From assembly GCF_900101885.1 (NCBI RefSeq), contig NZ_FNAN01000008.1, forward strand, positions 62,001 through 126,000: a DNA stretch of 64,000 nucleotides. The letters are read 5' to 3'. The DNA is from Dyadobacter soli. Its GTDB lineage: Bacteria > Bacteroidota > Bacteroidia > Cytophagales > Spirosomataceae. Positions 47,481-56,751 of this stretch are shown here, piece by piece. The notes beneath the pieces are model-generated. The model made no database searches. It was not told the DNA's origin and worked only from the letters and a program-made list of their open reading frames with translations. Position numbers and translations under genes: made by a program. Positions within the stretch are counted from its first letter, which is position 1; each line of letters starts with the position of its first letter.

Positions 47481-47915
47481 TTATGCGTATTTCTCGCGGA
47501 TCTGGAAAAGGACCCAAAAACCGATGAGGCCGCCGATGATGAAGCCGATAATGCTCAACTGGATCAGGTTACTGATCAGCCCGATCAGCAGTGCGTAGTA
47601 AAGCAGGTTCCATCCGGCGCGTTTACGTGCTTTGAGGGGTGAAAAGGCCATCAGGTACATTACCAGCGTAACGATACCCAGCGCAATCCCGACGTACGCG
47701 TTGAAAGCAATACCTGCGGAAAGCCCCCCTGCACCTAAAACAGCCCCACCGACACCCAACGCAGTAAGTAAGCCCAACACTCCGAGAACAGAGAGCACCA
47801 GGATAATGTAAGGGCCATACTGCACGAGAAATTCTTTGACGCTCTCGGAGAATGGCGGAAATTTTTGAAGGAAAATCGGTTCGAGTTCTTTCTCGAGAAG
47901 TAATTTAGATTCCAT
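47481..47915 (-). CDS. Small conserved membrane protein
   Basis: From the ATG at 47915 the protein has 144 residues; a start 33 bases upstream is less natural. A soluble N-terminus (ESKLLLEKELEPIFLQKFPPFSESVKEFL) is followed by at least three hydrophobic segments: YGPYIILVLSVLGVLGLLTALGVGGAVLG, YVGIALGIVTLVMYLMAF, and LLYYALLIGLISNL with LSIIGFIIGGLIGFWVL. It ends QIREKYA. Similar small proteins are widespread in Cytophagales but I do not recognise a family or function. A TAGTTTTG -7 element lies at 47956-47963 on the minus strand. Confidence 0.65.
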   Translation of the reverse strand: MESKLLLEKELEPIFLQKFPPFSESVKEFLVQYGPYIILVLSVLGVLGLLTALGVGGAVLGAGGLSAGIAFNAYVGIALGIVTLVMYLMAFSPLKARKRAGWNLLYYALLIGLISNLIQLSIIGFIIGGLIGFWVLFQIREKYA

Positions 47916-48058
47916 AGACGGGGGATTTATTAGCTGAATTTCAAACAATTAATTTCAAAACTAAAACAAAATCCAGGAACCCGATCCCCACGACCTATTA
48001 AGCGTTCCAACTGTTTATTTTCCGGCGGTGCAAGACTTTTTACACGGCATACCAAACA

Positions 48059-48463
48059 CTAGTCCTCCGGGTAAGGCACATACACAAACCCCGAGAACTC
48101 ACCGATCAATGCAAACAGGCAACAGAACTCTTCCGGGTTCTTGTAGTTTTCCGTAAAAAGCAGCACCGACTCCTCGCCGATCAGCTTGCGATCGACAAAC
48201 TCCTGCAAATACGAGGCCTTGTAAGTATAGTTGTTCGTCAGTTCCGTCGCATCGATGAGCAGCACGCCCAGATCGACTTCATTATTGGTAACTGCAAAAA
48301 TCGGATACTCCGAAAAACCGCGTTTGCGGATCTGGTAAGACGCCTCTTTCAGTTGGTCGGCGACCTTCACGAAATCCTGCGATATGTAACCCATCAACTT
48401 CTGATTCAAATCCGGAGAATTTGCATCGTCCATCAGGGCATTTTCATTGCTATTGTTAATCAT
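48059..48463 (-). CDS. Conserved hypothetical protein next to alanine dehydrogenase
   Basis: The 134-residue protein lacks a signal peptide or membrane segment. It has a charged N-terminus, a middle with LKEASYQIRKRGFSEYPIF and VDLGVLLIDATELTNNYTYKASYLQEFVDRKLI, and an end with FCCLFALIGEFSGFVYVPYPED. The composition fits a compact cytoplasmic alpha/beta protein. The family is not recognised. It starts 15 bases after the alanine dehydrogenase stop, so it is probably the last gene of a TsaE-Ald-hypothetical transcript. Confidence 0.62.
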   Translation of the reverse strand: MINNSNENALMDDANSPDLNQKLMGYISQDFVKVADQLKEASYQIRKRGFSEYPIFAVTNNEVDLGVLLIDATELTNNYTYKASYLQEFVDRKLIGEESVLLFTENYKNPEEFCCLFALIGEFSGFVYVPYPED

Positions 48464-48478
48464 AATTTTAGTAAAACT

Positions 48479-49705
48479 TTACATTCTCGCCGCCAGCAGC
48501 AACGTCAAATCCTTGTAACGCATATTGAAACTGCGGGCGATGTGGGAGTTGGTGAGCGTGCCTTTGTGGCAGTATACTCCCTTCATAAACCAACGATTGG
48601 CATAAATCATTTCCTCGATACCTCCTATCGTGCCGGTTTGGAGCAAAAACGGCAAAAATACATTGCTCAGCGCCGTGCTCGCCGTATGCGCCACGCGCGA
48701 GGGGATGTTCGGCACGCAGTAATGGATTACTTCGTTGTATTTAAATGTCGGGTTCTTGTGCGTTGTCATCCGCGATGTTTCGAACGACCCGCCCTGATCG
48801 ATACTGACGTCGATGATCACCGAGCCCGGCTTCATTTTCGACACCATTTCACGCGTCACCACCATCGGGCTCAATCCATTCTCGGCCCGCATGGTACCGA
48901 TCACCACATCCGCCCGGCCAATAGCCTCCGCGAGCGTTTCAGAATCGATAATGGACGTATACAAATTCTGCCCGATCGAGTATTTCAACCTTTGCAGACG
49001 GTAAATGTGTTTGTCAAAAACCTTTACATCCGCGCCCAGGCTCAGGGACGCACGGGTGGCAAATTCGGCCACCGTACCTGCTCCGAGGATCACGATTTTC
49101 GTTGGTGGAACGCCCGTAATGCCGCCCAGGATCACGCCCCGGCCGCCATTCGGCGTCGAAAGGTATTCAGCGGCGATAAGGAGCACCGTACTGCCGGCGA
49201 TCTCGCCCATGGCGCGGATAATCGGCTTCCCGCCTACCTTGTCCTCGATCAGCTCATAGCCGATGCCGGTTATTTTCAGTTCGTTGAGTTTTTCAAAATA
49301 TTGCTTTTCAAGCGCCGGCAGATTTAATGCCGAAATCAGCGTCGTACCCGCCTTCACATACCGGAACTCTTCCTCAACGAGCGGCTCCACTTTCAGGATC
49401 ACATTGGCCTTATACACTTCTTCGGGACTATGAACGATCTTCGCGCCCGCCTCGCTGTACTCGTGGTCCGACAGGTTGGCGCCCTTGCCGGCATCTTTCT
49501 CCACCCATACCTCGTGCCCGTTCCTGACCAGGATCGCCACCGCGTCGGGCGTGAGCGCGATGCGGTTTTCCTGTAACGAAACCTCCCTCGGCAAGCCTAT
49601 ATGCAGTGAATTCTGGTCCTTTTTAACGGCCATTAACGACTCCTGGGGGTATAGCACCGACTGCTTGGCGAGCTCTTCAAAACCGGTAATCTGAGGTTGT
49701 GGCAT
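48479..49705 (-). CDS. ald: Alanine dehydrogenase
   Basis: The 408-residue NAD-dependent enzyme interconverts L-alanine and pyruvate plus ammonia. It has the AlaDH/PNT N-terminal domain (LPREVSLQENRIALTPDAVAILVRNGHEVWVE, residues about 39-70). The Rossmann loop reads GAGTVAEFATRASLSLGADVKVFD. The C-terminal signature is DVSIDQGGSFETS plus HYCVPNIPSRVAHTAS. The first 35 residues (to about HIGLPRE) are longer than in typical 370-residue enzymes but look in-frame and plausible. It is 47 bases downstream of tsaE. Confidence 0.93.
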   Translation of the reverse strand: MPQPQITGFEELAKQSVLYPQESLMAVKKDQNSLHIGLPREVSLQENRIALTPDAVAILVRNGHEVWVEKDAGKGANLSDHEYSEAGAKIVHSPEEVYKANVILKVEPLVEEEFRYVKAGTTLISALNLPALEKQYFEKLNELKITGIGYELIEDKVGGKPIIRAMGEIAGSTVLLIAAEYLSTPNGGRGVILGGITGVPPTKIVILGAGTVAEFATRASLSLGADVKVFDKHIYRLQRLKYSIGQNLYTSIIDSETLAEAIGRADVVIGTMRAENGLSPMVVTREMVSKMKPGSVIIDVSIDQGGSFETSRMTTHKNPTFKYNEVIHYCVPNIPSRVAHTASTALSNVFLPFLLQTGTIGGIEEMIYANRWFMKGVYCHKGTLTNSHIARSFNMRYKDLTLLLAARM

Positions 49706-49752
49706 TGACTGGCAAAATGAAGTGTGAAACTGAACTGACTAAATGTGACCTC

Positions 49753-50184
49753 TTATACCCTGGTGACTTCCAATATTCTCATGCCACTTTCATCCGCTTC
49801 CAGATGCAGCTGCATATAATTCAGCGGCCAAAGGTTCTCAACCTTCCCCGGCCATTCGACAAAGCAGAGATCCCCCGAATCGAAATATTCCTCCACACCC
49901 ATATCCAGGGCTTCTGTTTCGTCCTTAATCCTGTAAAAATCAAAATGATAGATTGTTCTGCCCCCCGCATCATATTCATTCACCAGCGAGAAAGTGGGGC
50001 TTTGCACGTGGGTAGTGACCCCGAGATGGCTGCACAATGCCTTGATGAGCGTCGTTTTACCGGCCCCCATCTGGCCTTCGAAGAGCCAGACGGGCGTTTC
50101 TGCACCAAGCTTCAAAAGTGCTTCCGATACATTTCCAAGCTCGTCGAGTTCTTTAAAACGAATTACCGTGGGTTGTCCAATCAT
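49753..50184 (-). CDS. tsaE: tRNA threonylcarbamoyladenosine synthesis ATPase TsaE
   Basis: The 143-residue ATPase supports t6A37 modification of tRNA with TsaB and TsaD. The P-loop is GQMGAGKTT (37-45), followed by SPTFSLVNEY and YHFDFYRI, both diagnostic for TsaE, and FVEWPGKVENLWP. The start at 50184 is chosen over one 15 bases upstream. It places the ATG 4 bases after a perfect -7 element, consistent with leaderless translation. It heads the run tsaE-ald-hypothetical. Confidence 0.94.
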   Translation of the reverse strand: MIGQPTVIRFKELDELGNVSEALLKLGAETPVWLFEGQMGAGKTTLIKALCSHLGVTTHVQSPTFSLVNEYDAGGRTIYHFDFYRIKDETEALDMGVEEYFDSGDLCFVEWPGKVENLWPLNYMQLHLEADESGMRILEVTRV

Positions 50185-50188
50185 GTTA

Positions 50189-50221
50189 CAAAAATACACA
50201 ATTTGGAAAAACCCGTTACAA
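50189..50221 (-). promoter_or_regulatory. Promoter of tsaE, leaderless geometry
   Basis: On the minus strand TTG (50221-50219) is followed after 22 bases by TATTTTTG (50196-50189), an exact TAnnTTTG. Four bases separate it from the ATG, as at queG. Confidence 0.5.
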
Positions 50222-50240
50222 TTTTATGGCTTCGGCAGCA

Positions 50241-51527
50241 TCATACTTTCCATTCTTTCCGCATTGACCGGCCCAAGAGCTCGTTGGCCTTTTTGTCGCC
50301 TTCGAATTGCTCCTTCACTGGGTCCCATTTCAGCGAACGGCCCAAGCCGTACGCGATATTGCCGATGTTGCATACCGACGCCGTCCGATGCCCGGTTTCC
50401 ACATCGCAAATGGGCAGTTTACGGGTGCGGATCGCATTCAGGAAGTCTTTATAATGATTGGTACTCACATAAACTCCGGCTTCTCCTGCATTGAAAACCT
50501 TGTCCTTCAATGGTTCAGGCGTGGTTTTCAGTTCACCGCGTGCTACAAACACCTCGCCGTCCGTACCCACGAAATGGCAATGCTGCTTGCCCTCCATCGG
50601 CCGGTGGATCACCTCCACGCCGTTGGCATATTTATAAACCAAACCCTTTCCCGGCTCTGAATAAACCAGTTCGGCAGGCCCGCTGGAATCCATGTTCAGG
50701 CCCCATTGCGCAATATCGAACATATGTGCGCCCCAGTCGGTCATACCGCCACCACCGAATTCGACGTAATCGCGCCATTTTGGCCAGAATTTCGCATCCA
50801 TGGCGGGCGCGAGTTCGTTGTTGTAGGGCCTTTCAATGGCATTAGGGCCCATCCACAGGTCCCAATCGAGGCCTTCGGGTTTGGTTTCACTTTGCAAGTC
50901 CCATACTTTCGGCGGGCCGCCTACATTTACATATACCTTTTTTATCGTTCCGATAGCCCCGCTGCGCACCAGCTGTACGGCTTTCGTGAACTCCGGCGCT
51001 GAGCGCTGCATACTGCCTGTCTGGAATACACGGCTGTATTTTCTGGCAGCATTCACCATCGCACGGCCTTCTTTGACAGTCAGTGAAAGTGGTTTTTCGC
51101 AATAAATATCCTTTCCCGCCTCGGCAGCGCGTACTGCCATGGCCGCATGCCAATGGTCCGGCGCGGCAATCACCACGGCATCGATATCCTTCCTCGAAAG
51201 CAGCTCCCGGAAGTCCTTAATGCCCGTTGCGGCCTTGTAGGTGCCTTCCCCAAGCTTTTCGGAATACCATTTATTGGCGGCATTCACAAACGTCTCCTGC
51301 TTGACCGCGTACACGTCCGATGCCGCGATAATGCGCGTTTCCTGGGTATCGAGAAAGCGGTTACGCAAGCCCCCGCTCTGCCGCCCGCAGCCTATGAAGC
51401 CCAACGCAATCATGTCGCTCGGCGCTTTGTATCCTCGCCCGAGCACGTGCCTCGGTACAATCATGAAGGAAGAAACAACGGCACCTGCTTTCAGGAAGTC
51501 GCGGCGGTTCAGACGTTCGATATTCAT
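50241..51527 (-). CDS. Tat-exported Gfo/Idh/MocA-family oxidoreductase
   Basis: From the ATG at 51527 the protein has 428 residues with a twin-arginine signal (NRRDFLKAGAVVSSF). A frame 28 codons longer upstream is rejected because it precedes that signal. The nucleotide-binding domain begins IALGFIGCGRQSGGLR, and the family signature EKPLSLTVKEGRAMV follows at about residue 145. The C-terminal domain contains GGGGMTDWGAHMFDIAQWGL. It should oxidise or epimerise a sugar derivative with tightly bound NAD(P) in the periplasm. It is divergent from the heparinase-like gene, with 114 bases between their starts. Confidence 0.9.
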   Translation of the reverse strand: MNIERLNRRDFLKAGAVVSSFMIVPRHVLGRGYKAPSDMIALGFIGCGRQSGGLRNRFLDTQETRIIAASDVYAVKQETFVNAANKWYSEKLGEGTYKAATGIKDFRELLSRKDIDAVVIAAPDHWHAAMAVRAAEAGKDIYCEKPLSLTVKEGRAMVNAARKYSRVFQTGSMQRSAPEFTKAVQLVRSGAIGTIKKVYVNVGGPPKVWDLQSETKPEGLDWDLWMGPNAIERPYNNELAPAMDAKFWPKWRDYVEFGGGGMTDWGAHMFDIAQWGLNMDSSGPAELVYSEPGKGLVYKYANGVEVIHRPMEGKQHCHFVGTDGEVFVARGELKTTPEPLKDKVFNAGEAGVYVSTNHYKDFLNAIRTRKLPICDVETGHRTASVCNIGNIAYGLGRSLKWDPVKEQFEGDKKANELLGRSMRKEWKV

Positions 51528-51641
51528 ATTTTTCGAGGAATTTGTACTAATTGAATTTAAATTAAAGGCCGAAGTAAGTGATTCTACTGGATAATGCAGT
51601 CTTATATTCAATTACATTCAACTTCCTAAACCACAGCCGTT

Positions 51642-53606
51642 ATGATGAAACAACTACTGGCATTTGCCCTGCTCGTGGCATTGTCCGCAGGCACACAGCT
51701 CGCAAGTATGCAGCCCGCGAGGGCACAAGTCACCCCGCGCAACATTCTGGCGCAAAAGTACAGCCAAAGCGCTTTCACCGAAGCGCTCATTCCCCTCGAC
51801 CAATGGGCTCCTTACCCCAAAACAGCGGAAGAATGGCGCAGCAAAACCGACCCTGCCGAACTCGCCAAGATCATCAAAGCCGGTGAAGAAGCGCTGGAAA
51901 AGCCCATTCCAATCGTTACTGCAAGCCTTTTGCTCGATTTTACCCGCAGCGGCGACCGTGAGCGCCACGCGGCGGCATCGTTCGGGCGGAGGAACCAACT
52001 GATGAACCTGGTGCTGGCAGAGGCCGTGGAGGGCAAAGACCGGTTCATGGAAGCTATTCTAAACTCCGTTTGGGCGATTTGTGAAGAAACCTACTGGGGT
52101 GTACCCGCGCATTTAAGTGCCCAAAAAGCCAAAAACGGCCTGCCCGATGTGCAGGACCCGACAGTGGACCTGTTCGGTGCCGAAACCGCAGGAGTACTGG
52201 CACTTACCGATTATTTCCTCGGAGCAAAGCTGGATAAAATGTCGCCCTTGGTAAGGCCGCGCATTTATTTTGAAACCAATAAAAAGATATTCGAACCGCT
52301 GAAAGACCCCAAGCGCTATGGCTGGCTGAGTACTACCAATCCGGTCAACAACTGGAACCCGTGGATCGTATCCAACCTGCTTATTGCCGACCTTTTGCTG
52401 GAAAAAGATGCCCAAAAGCGCGGCGATAATGCCTACCAGTACATGGTGTTCCTCGACCGGTATTTCAACAGCCTGGGCGACGATGGCGGCTGCGACGAAG
52501 GCCCGAGCTACTGGTTCGCCGCGGGTGCGAGTGCTTACGACGCGCTCGCGATCCTCGAAAGTGCTACCAATGGAAAAGTCAATATTTACGATAATGACCT
52601 GATCCGCAAAATGGCTGCATATGTGTACAAAGTGCACATTGCGAACGACTATTTCGTGAACTTCGCCGACGCCGATCCGAAACTGAAACCGGATGGATTA
52701 ATGCTCTACCGCTTCGGAAAGGCCGTGGAGGACCCTGAACTGAGCGCATTGGGAGAATGGGCATACGGCCAGTTTGGCGCAGTCACGGGCGGCAACGGGT
52801 TCCAACGGCCCAGGAAAGTCTGGAACCTGCTCACTACTTCCGAATTGAAGCAGGATCAATCCAAAACATACAAACAAGTAGCGCAATCGTGGCTTTCGGA
52901 CATTGAAGTGCTCACCGCCCGTTCTGACAACGGCCTGTACCTCGCCACGCACGCCGGCCACAATGCGGAAAGCCATAACCATAATGACGTCGGTGATTTC
53001 ATCGTGTATGCCGACGGCGAACCGGTGATCGTCGATGCCGGGCGCGGCAATTATACGGCGAGGACGTTTTCCCCGAAGCGGTATGAGCTCTGGTTTACGC
53101 AATCGAAATACCACAATCTTCCCGTTATTAACGGATTAGGACAGCCAGCCGGGAAGCAATTCAATGCACGGAATGTAAAAAGTAATGTAACTGAAAAAGA
53201 AGTGTCGCTGGCCATGGACATCGCGCCCGCGTACCCGCAGGAAGCAGGGGTGCAAAACTGGAACCGGCTCGTGAAGCTCAACCGCAGCAAAAATGCAGTG
53301 GAAATCTCCGACGATTACGCGTTGAAACAAAAGCCCGACTCATTGCAGCAGATATTCATGACCGTCTGCAAAGTCGATACCGGCACACCGGGCAAAATCA
53401 TTCTGACCACTTCCGGTAAAAAAGCGGTATCGCTCTCTTATGACCCTAAGAGCTGGACGGTTTCCACCGAACTTCCCTCCACCGAAGGCATGGAATACAA
53501 CAGCTTTAAAACCAAATGGGACGGCGCACCGGTCACGCGCATTGTCCTCACCAGCAAGACGTTGAAAGCCAAAGGCAAACACAGTTTCATTATTACTAAA
53601 TCCTGA
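51642..53606 (+). CDS. Heparinase II/III-family polysaccharide lyase
   Basis: The 654-residue exported enzyme has a signal peptide (LLAFALLVALSAGTQLASMQPARA). A helical toroid domain (residues about 60-380) contains WNPWIVSNLL, DEGPSYWFAAGASAYDAL and a Tyr/His-bearing stretch. A beta-sheet domain with HNAESHNHNDVGDFIVYADGEPVIVDAGRGNYTA (about 445-480, shown in part) is typical of Hepar_II_III proteins. It probably cleaves uronate-containing polymers such as alginate or glycosaminoglycans by beta-elimination. It is followed at 9 and 15 bases by a sugar isomerase-like gene and a PQQ dehydrogenase gene, so the three form an operon. Confidence 0.9.
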   Translation: MMKQLLAFALLVALSAGTQLASMQPARAQVTPRNILAQKYSQSAFTEALIPLDQWAPYPKTAEEWRSKTDPAELAKIIKAGEEALEKPIPIVTASLLLDFTRSGDRERHAAASFGRRNQLMNLVLAEAVEGKDRFMEAILNSVWAICEETYWGVPAHLSAQKAKNGLPDVQDPTVDLFGAETAGVLALTDYFLGAKLDKMSPLVRPRIYFETNKKIFEPLKDPKRYGWLSTTNPVNNWNPWIVSNLLIADLLLEKDAQKRGDNAYQYMVFLDRYFNSLGDDGGCDEGPSYWFAAGASAYDALAILESATNGKVNIYDNDLIRKMAAYVYKVHIANDYFVNFADADPKLKPDGLMLYRFGKAVEDPELSALGEWAYGQFGAVTGGNGFQRPRKVWNLLTTSELKQDQSKTYKQVAQSWLSDIEVLTARSDNGLYLATHAGHNAESHNHNDVGDFIVYADGEPVIVDAGRGNYTARTFSPKRYELWFTQSKYHNLPVINGLGQPAGKQFNARNVKSNVTEKEVSLAMDIAPAYPQEAGVQNWNRLVKLNRSKNAVEISDDYALKQKPDSLQQIFMTVCKVDTGTPGKIILTTSGKKAVSLSYDPKSWTVSTELPSTEGMEYNSFKTKWDGAPVTRIVLTSKTLKAKGKHSFIITKS

Positions 53607-53615
53607 ACAGGCCTC

Positions 53616-54566
53616 ATGAATTTATCCCGCAGAGATTTCCTCATTAACAGCGCCCTCGCCGGCAGCATGATCCCTTCCCTGGCGCAAGAATCGTTTGCAG
53701 GCCCCGCCAACGTCGCGGCGGGCGATCTGAAAGTCAATATTTTTTCCAAACATCTGCAATTCCTGAACTACCAGGATATGGCCGAAGTGGCGAAAGAACT
53801 TGGTTTCGATGGCATTGATCTAACCGTGCGTCCAAAGGGCCATGTGTTGCCTGAAAAGGTAGAAACAGACCTGCCATTGGCCGTGGAAGCGATGAAAAAA
53901 GTGGGTTTGGCGCCCCAAATGTTCTGTACGGCCGTCGAAGATGCAACGAACCCGGTTGCCAAAAAACTACTTGAAACGGCGGCCAAACTCGGTTTCAAGT
54001 ACTACCGCATGAACTGGTACAAGTACAATGAGCAGAAAGCGATCCCCGAACAGCTTGGTGAGTTCGGCAACAAAATGGCGGGACTGAGTCAGCTGAATGA
54101 GCAACTGGGCATTTATGGCTGCTATCAGAATCATTCGGGTAGAATGGTGGGCGCGTCGATGTTCGAGATCTGGAATATTCTTCAAAAGGCCAATCAGAAG
54201 ACGATGGGCGCGCAATACGACATCCGCCACGCTACCGTGGAAGGCGGCCTTTCGTGGCAAACCGGTTTCAACCTGATCCGTCCGCATATCAAGACAATCG
54301 TGATCAAGGATTTTTATTGGGAGAAAAACAATGCGGGGAAATGGGCGGTGAAGAGTGTGCCGCTGGGCGAAGGAATGGTGGATTTTAAAACCTATTTCAA
54401 ACTGCTGAAAGACCTGAAAGTGGATGTACCGATCTGCCTGCACCTCGAATACCCGCTGGGCGGTGCCGATCAGGGCGCGTTTCAGATTACTGTGGACAAA
54501 AAAGTGGTTTTCGACGCGATGAAGCGTGATTTACAGAAACTGAAAGAACTCTGGGCAGCCGCTTAA
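53616..54566 (+). CDS. Exported sugar phosphate isomerase/epimerase-like TIM-barrel protein
   Basis: The 316-residue protein has a twin-arginine signal (LSRRDFLINSALAGSMIPSLA). An AP-endonuclease-2/xylose isomerase-like TIM barrel follows, with ELGFDGIDLTVRPKGH, GFKYYRMNWYKY, YDIRHATVEG, HIKTIVIKDFYWE and LHLEYPLGG (glutamate/histidine metal ligands). It sits 9 bases after the lyase gene. Members isomerise or epimerise free sugars with a divalent metal; export suggests a periplasmic sugar substrate released by the upstream lyase. Exact reaction unknown. Confidence 0.87.
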   Translation: MNLSRRDFLINSALAGSMIPSLAQESFAGPANVAAGDLKVNIFSKHLQFLNYQDMAEVAKELGFDGIDLTVRPKGHVLPEKVETDLPLAVEAMKKVGLAPQMFCTAVEDATNPVAKKLLETAAKLGFKYYRMNWYKYNEQKAIPEQLGEFGNKMAGLSQLNEQLGIYGCYQNHSGRMVGASMFEIWNILQKANQKTMGAQYDIRHATVEGGLSWQTGFNLIRPHIKTIVIKDFYWEKNNAGKWAVKSVPLGEGMVDFKTYFKLLKDLKVDVPICLHLEYPLGGADQGAFQITVDKKVVFDAMKRDLQKLKELWAAA

Positions 54567-54581
54567 CAATCCGCCGCATTC

Positions 54582-56678
54582 ATGAAATTAACGCCCATTC
54601 TCCTGTCGGCCTCATTCGCCGCGCTGTGCGGTTTTGTGATCAGCACGGATTCCACCGACCAGAATTGGTCGGAATACAATGGTAACGGCGCAAGGAGCCA
54701 CTACTCGACATTAAACCAGATCACAAAAGATAATGTAGCACAACTCCAAGTCGCCTGGACCTACGCGTCCGGCGGTGCAGATACGGCGCGTAATCGCACC
54801 CAAATGCAATGCAACCCGATCGTGATCGACGGCGTTCTGTATGGCGTATCGGCGGGAATTCAGGCATTCGCTGTGAATGCCGCTACCGGCAAGGAGTTAT
54901 GGAAAACGAATGTGAAAGACAATGGCGGTACGCTGAGCCGCGGCGTCACCTATTGGTCGGACGGGAAGGAGAAACGCATCTTTTTCGGAGCGGGGAAATA
55001 CATTTATGCATTAAATGCCACCGATGGCTCGCTCATTCAGTCTTTTGGAGAAAACGGGCTTATTGATCTCCGGATAGGCCTCGAACGTCCGGGCGCCGAC
55101 GACTACATTACTCCGAATACCCCTAACACCATTTACAAAAACCTGCTGATCACCGGCGCGCGCGTGAATGAAAATGAAACCGCCCTACTAGGCGATGTGC
55201 GTGCCTATGATGTGCGTACGGGAAAGCTGGCCTGGACGTTCCGTACCATTCCCGCGAAAGGGGAATACGGCTCTGAAACCTGGCCTGCCAATGCACGAGC
55301 GCATTTTGGCGGCGCCAATGCATGGGCCGGTATGGCTATCGATCGCGAACGGGGCATTGTTTACATTCCTACCGGCTCGGCGGCTTATGATTTTTACGGC
55401 GGCAACCGGCCCGGCAATAATCTTTTTGCCAACTGCCTCATAGCCCTCGACGCCGCAACCGGCAAACGCCTCTGGCATTTCCAGCTCGTCCACCACGACA
55501 TCTGGGACCGCGACCCGCCCTGCCCGCCTAACCTCGTGACCGTCACGCACAAGGGCAAGCGCGTAGATGCGGTCGTGCAGGTAACCAAGCAGGGGTACGT
55601 CTTCGTTTTCGACCGTGTTACCGGAAAGCCATTGTTTCCAATTAAAGAAACCGCCTTCCATTTCCCGGCCATCGAAGGCGAGAAAGTGAGCGCCACGCAA
55701 CCTATTCCCACATTACCGCTCCCATTCACGCGCCAGACTTTCAGTTCGAAGGACTTCAACCCATTCGTATCCGACCGGGATTCGCTCGCCGGGTTGCTTT
55801 CCAAAGCCAAAACCGGCAGCGCCTACATCCCGATCACTTCCAGCATGACCATCTTCTACCCCGGCACCGACGGCGGCGCACAATGGGGTGGCGCAGCGAC
55901 CGATCCCGGCGGAATCATGTACGTTCCTGCCAAGGAAATACCTGTTTACACGTCTCTCGTTAAAAAAGAAATCCCCAAAACTACCGCAGGCGTAACCGGT
56001 GCGCAACTGTACCAGATCAACTGCGCCGCCTGCCACGGAGCCGACAAAATGGGTAATCATGACGGCTCCTACCCCTCGCTCGCCAACCTCGAAAAACGCC
56101 TGAAACCCGCGCAAATAGAAGCGATATTGCAAAGCGGCCGCGGTATGATGCCATCGTTCACGCACATTTCCGACGCCGAACGGAAAGCGATTATTGCTTA
56201 TCTCAGCAATCAGGATAGTAACGAAAGCATTCAAATCGATTCCAAAACACAAGTTCCCTACCAGCACACCGGCTACAACCGCTGGTACGACCGGAACGGC
56301 TACCCGGTAAGTCAGCCGCCCTGGGGCACATTGACAGCCATCGACCTCAATACCGGCCAAAGAAAATGGCAGGTACCGCTCGGCGAATACAAAGAACTGA
56401 CCGCCAAAGGCATCCCCCCGACCGGCACCGATAACTACGGCGGCCCGCTTGTCACCGCCAGCGGCCTGATATTCATCGGGGCCAGCCGCGACGAGCAGTT
56501 CCGGGCATTTGACAAAGAGACAGGTAAAATATTGTGGCAAGCTACTCTACCAGCCGCGGGCTACGCTTCTGCAAGCACCTATTCGGTGAATGGAAAGCAA
56601 TATGTCGTCATAGCATGTGGCGGCGGGAAGTTGAATACGAAATCGGGAGATCGGTATGTGGCGTTTGCGCTGCCCTAG
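54582..56678 (+). CDS. PQQ-dependent dehydrogenase with inserted cytochrome c domain
   Basis: The 698-residue exported protein begins with a signal helix (LTPILLSASFAALCGFVIS). An eight-bladed quinoprotein propeller follows (WSEYNGNGARSHYSTLNQIT, DVRAYDVRTGKLAWTFR, WHFQLVHHDIWDRDPPCPPNLV). Near the end, a cytochrome c domain is inserted with C481-A-A-C484-H485 and a candidate axial Met in GRGMMPSF. The final blade returns with VPLGEYKELTAKGIPPTGTDNYGGPLVTASG (shown in part). It resembles membrane-type glucose or sugar dehydrogenases that pass electrons to attached heme. PQQ synthesis genes are absent from the window. It is the last gene of the lyase-isomerase operon. Confidence 0.92.
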   Translation: MKLTPILLSASFAALCGFVISTDSTDQNWSEYNGNGARSHYSTLNQITKDNVAQLQVAWTYASGGADTARNRTQMQCNPIVIDGVLYGVSAGIQAFAVNAATGKELWKTNVKDNGGTLSRGVTYWSDGKEKRIFFGAGKYIYALNATDGSLIQSFGENGLIDLRIGLERPGADDYITPNTPNTIYKNLLITGARVNENETALLGDVRAYDVRTGKLAWTFRTIPAKGEYGSETWPANARAHFGGANAWAGMAIDRERGIVYIPTGSAAYDFYGGNRPGNNLFANCLIALDAATGKRLWHFQLVHHDIWDRDPPCPPNLVTVTHKGKRVDAVVQVTKQGYVFVFDRVTGKPLFPIKETAFHFPAIEGEKVSATQPIPTLPLPFTRQTFSSKDFNPFVSDRDSLAGLLSKAKTGSAYIPITSSMTIFYPGTDGGAQWGGAATDPGGIMYVPAKEIPVYTSLVKKEIPKTTAGVTGAQLYQINCAACHGADKMGNHDGSYPSLANLEKRLKPAQIEAILQSGRGMMPSFTHISDAERKAIIAYLSNQDSNESIQIDSKTQVPYQHTGYNRWYDRNGYPVSQPPWGTLTAIDLNTGQRKWQVPLGEYKELTAKGIPPTGTDNYGGPLVTASGLIFIGASRDEQFRAFDKETGKILWQATLPAAGYASASTYSVNGKQYVVIACGGGKLNTKSGDRYVAFALP

Positions 56679-56751
56679 TGAATATTTCTTGACAGGAAAT
56701 GTCGCCAGGCATACAATGTAGAAAGTTACAAGCTTGGCACAGACGTTAGAA

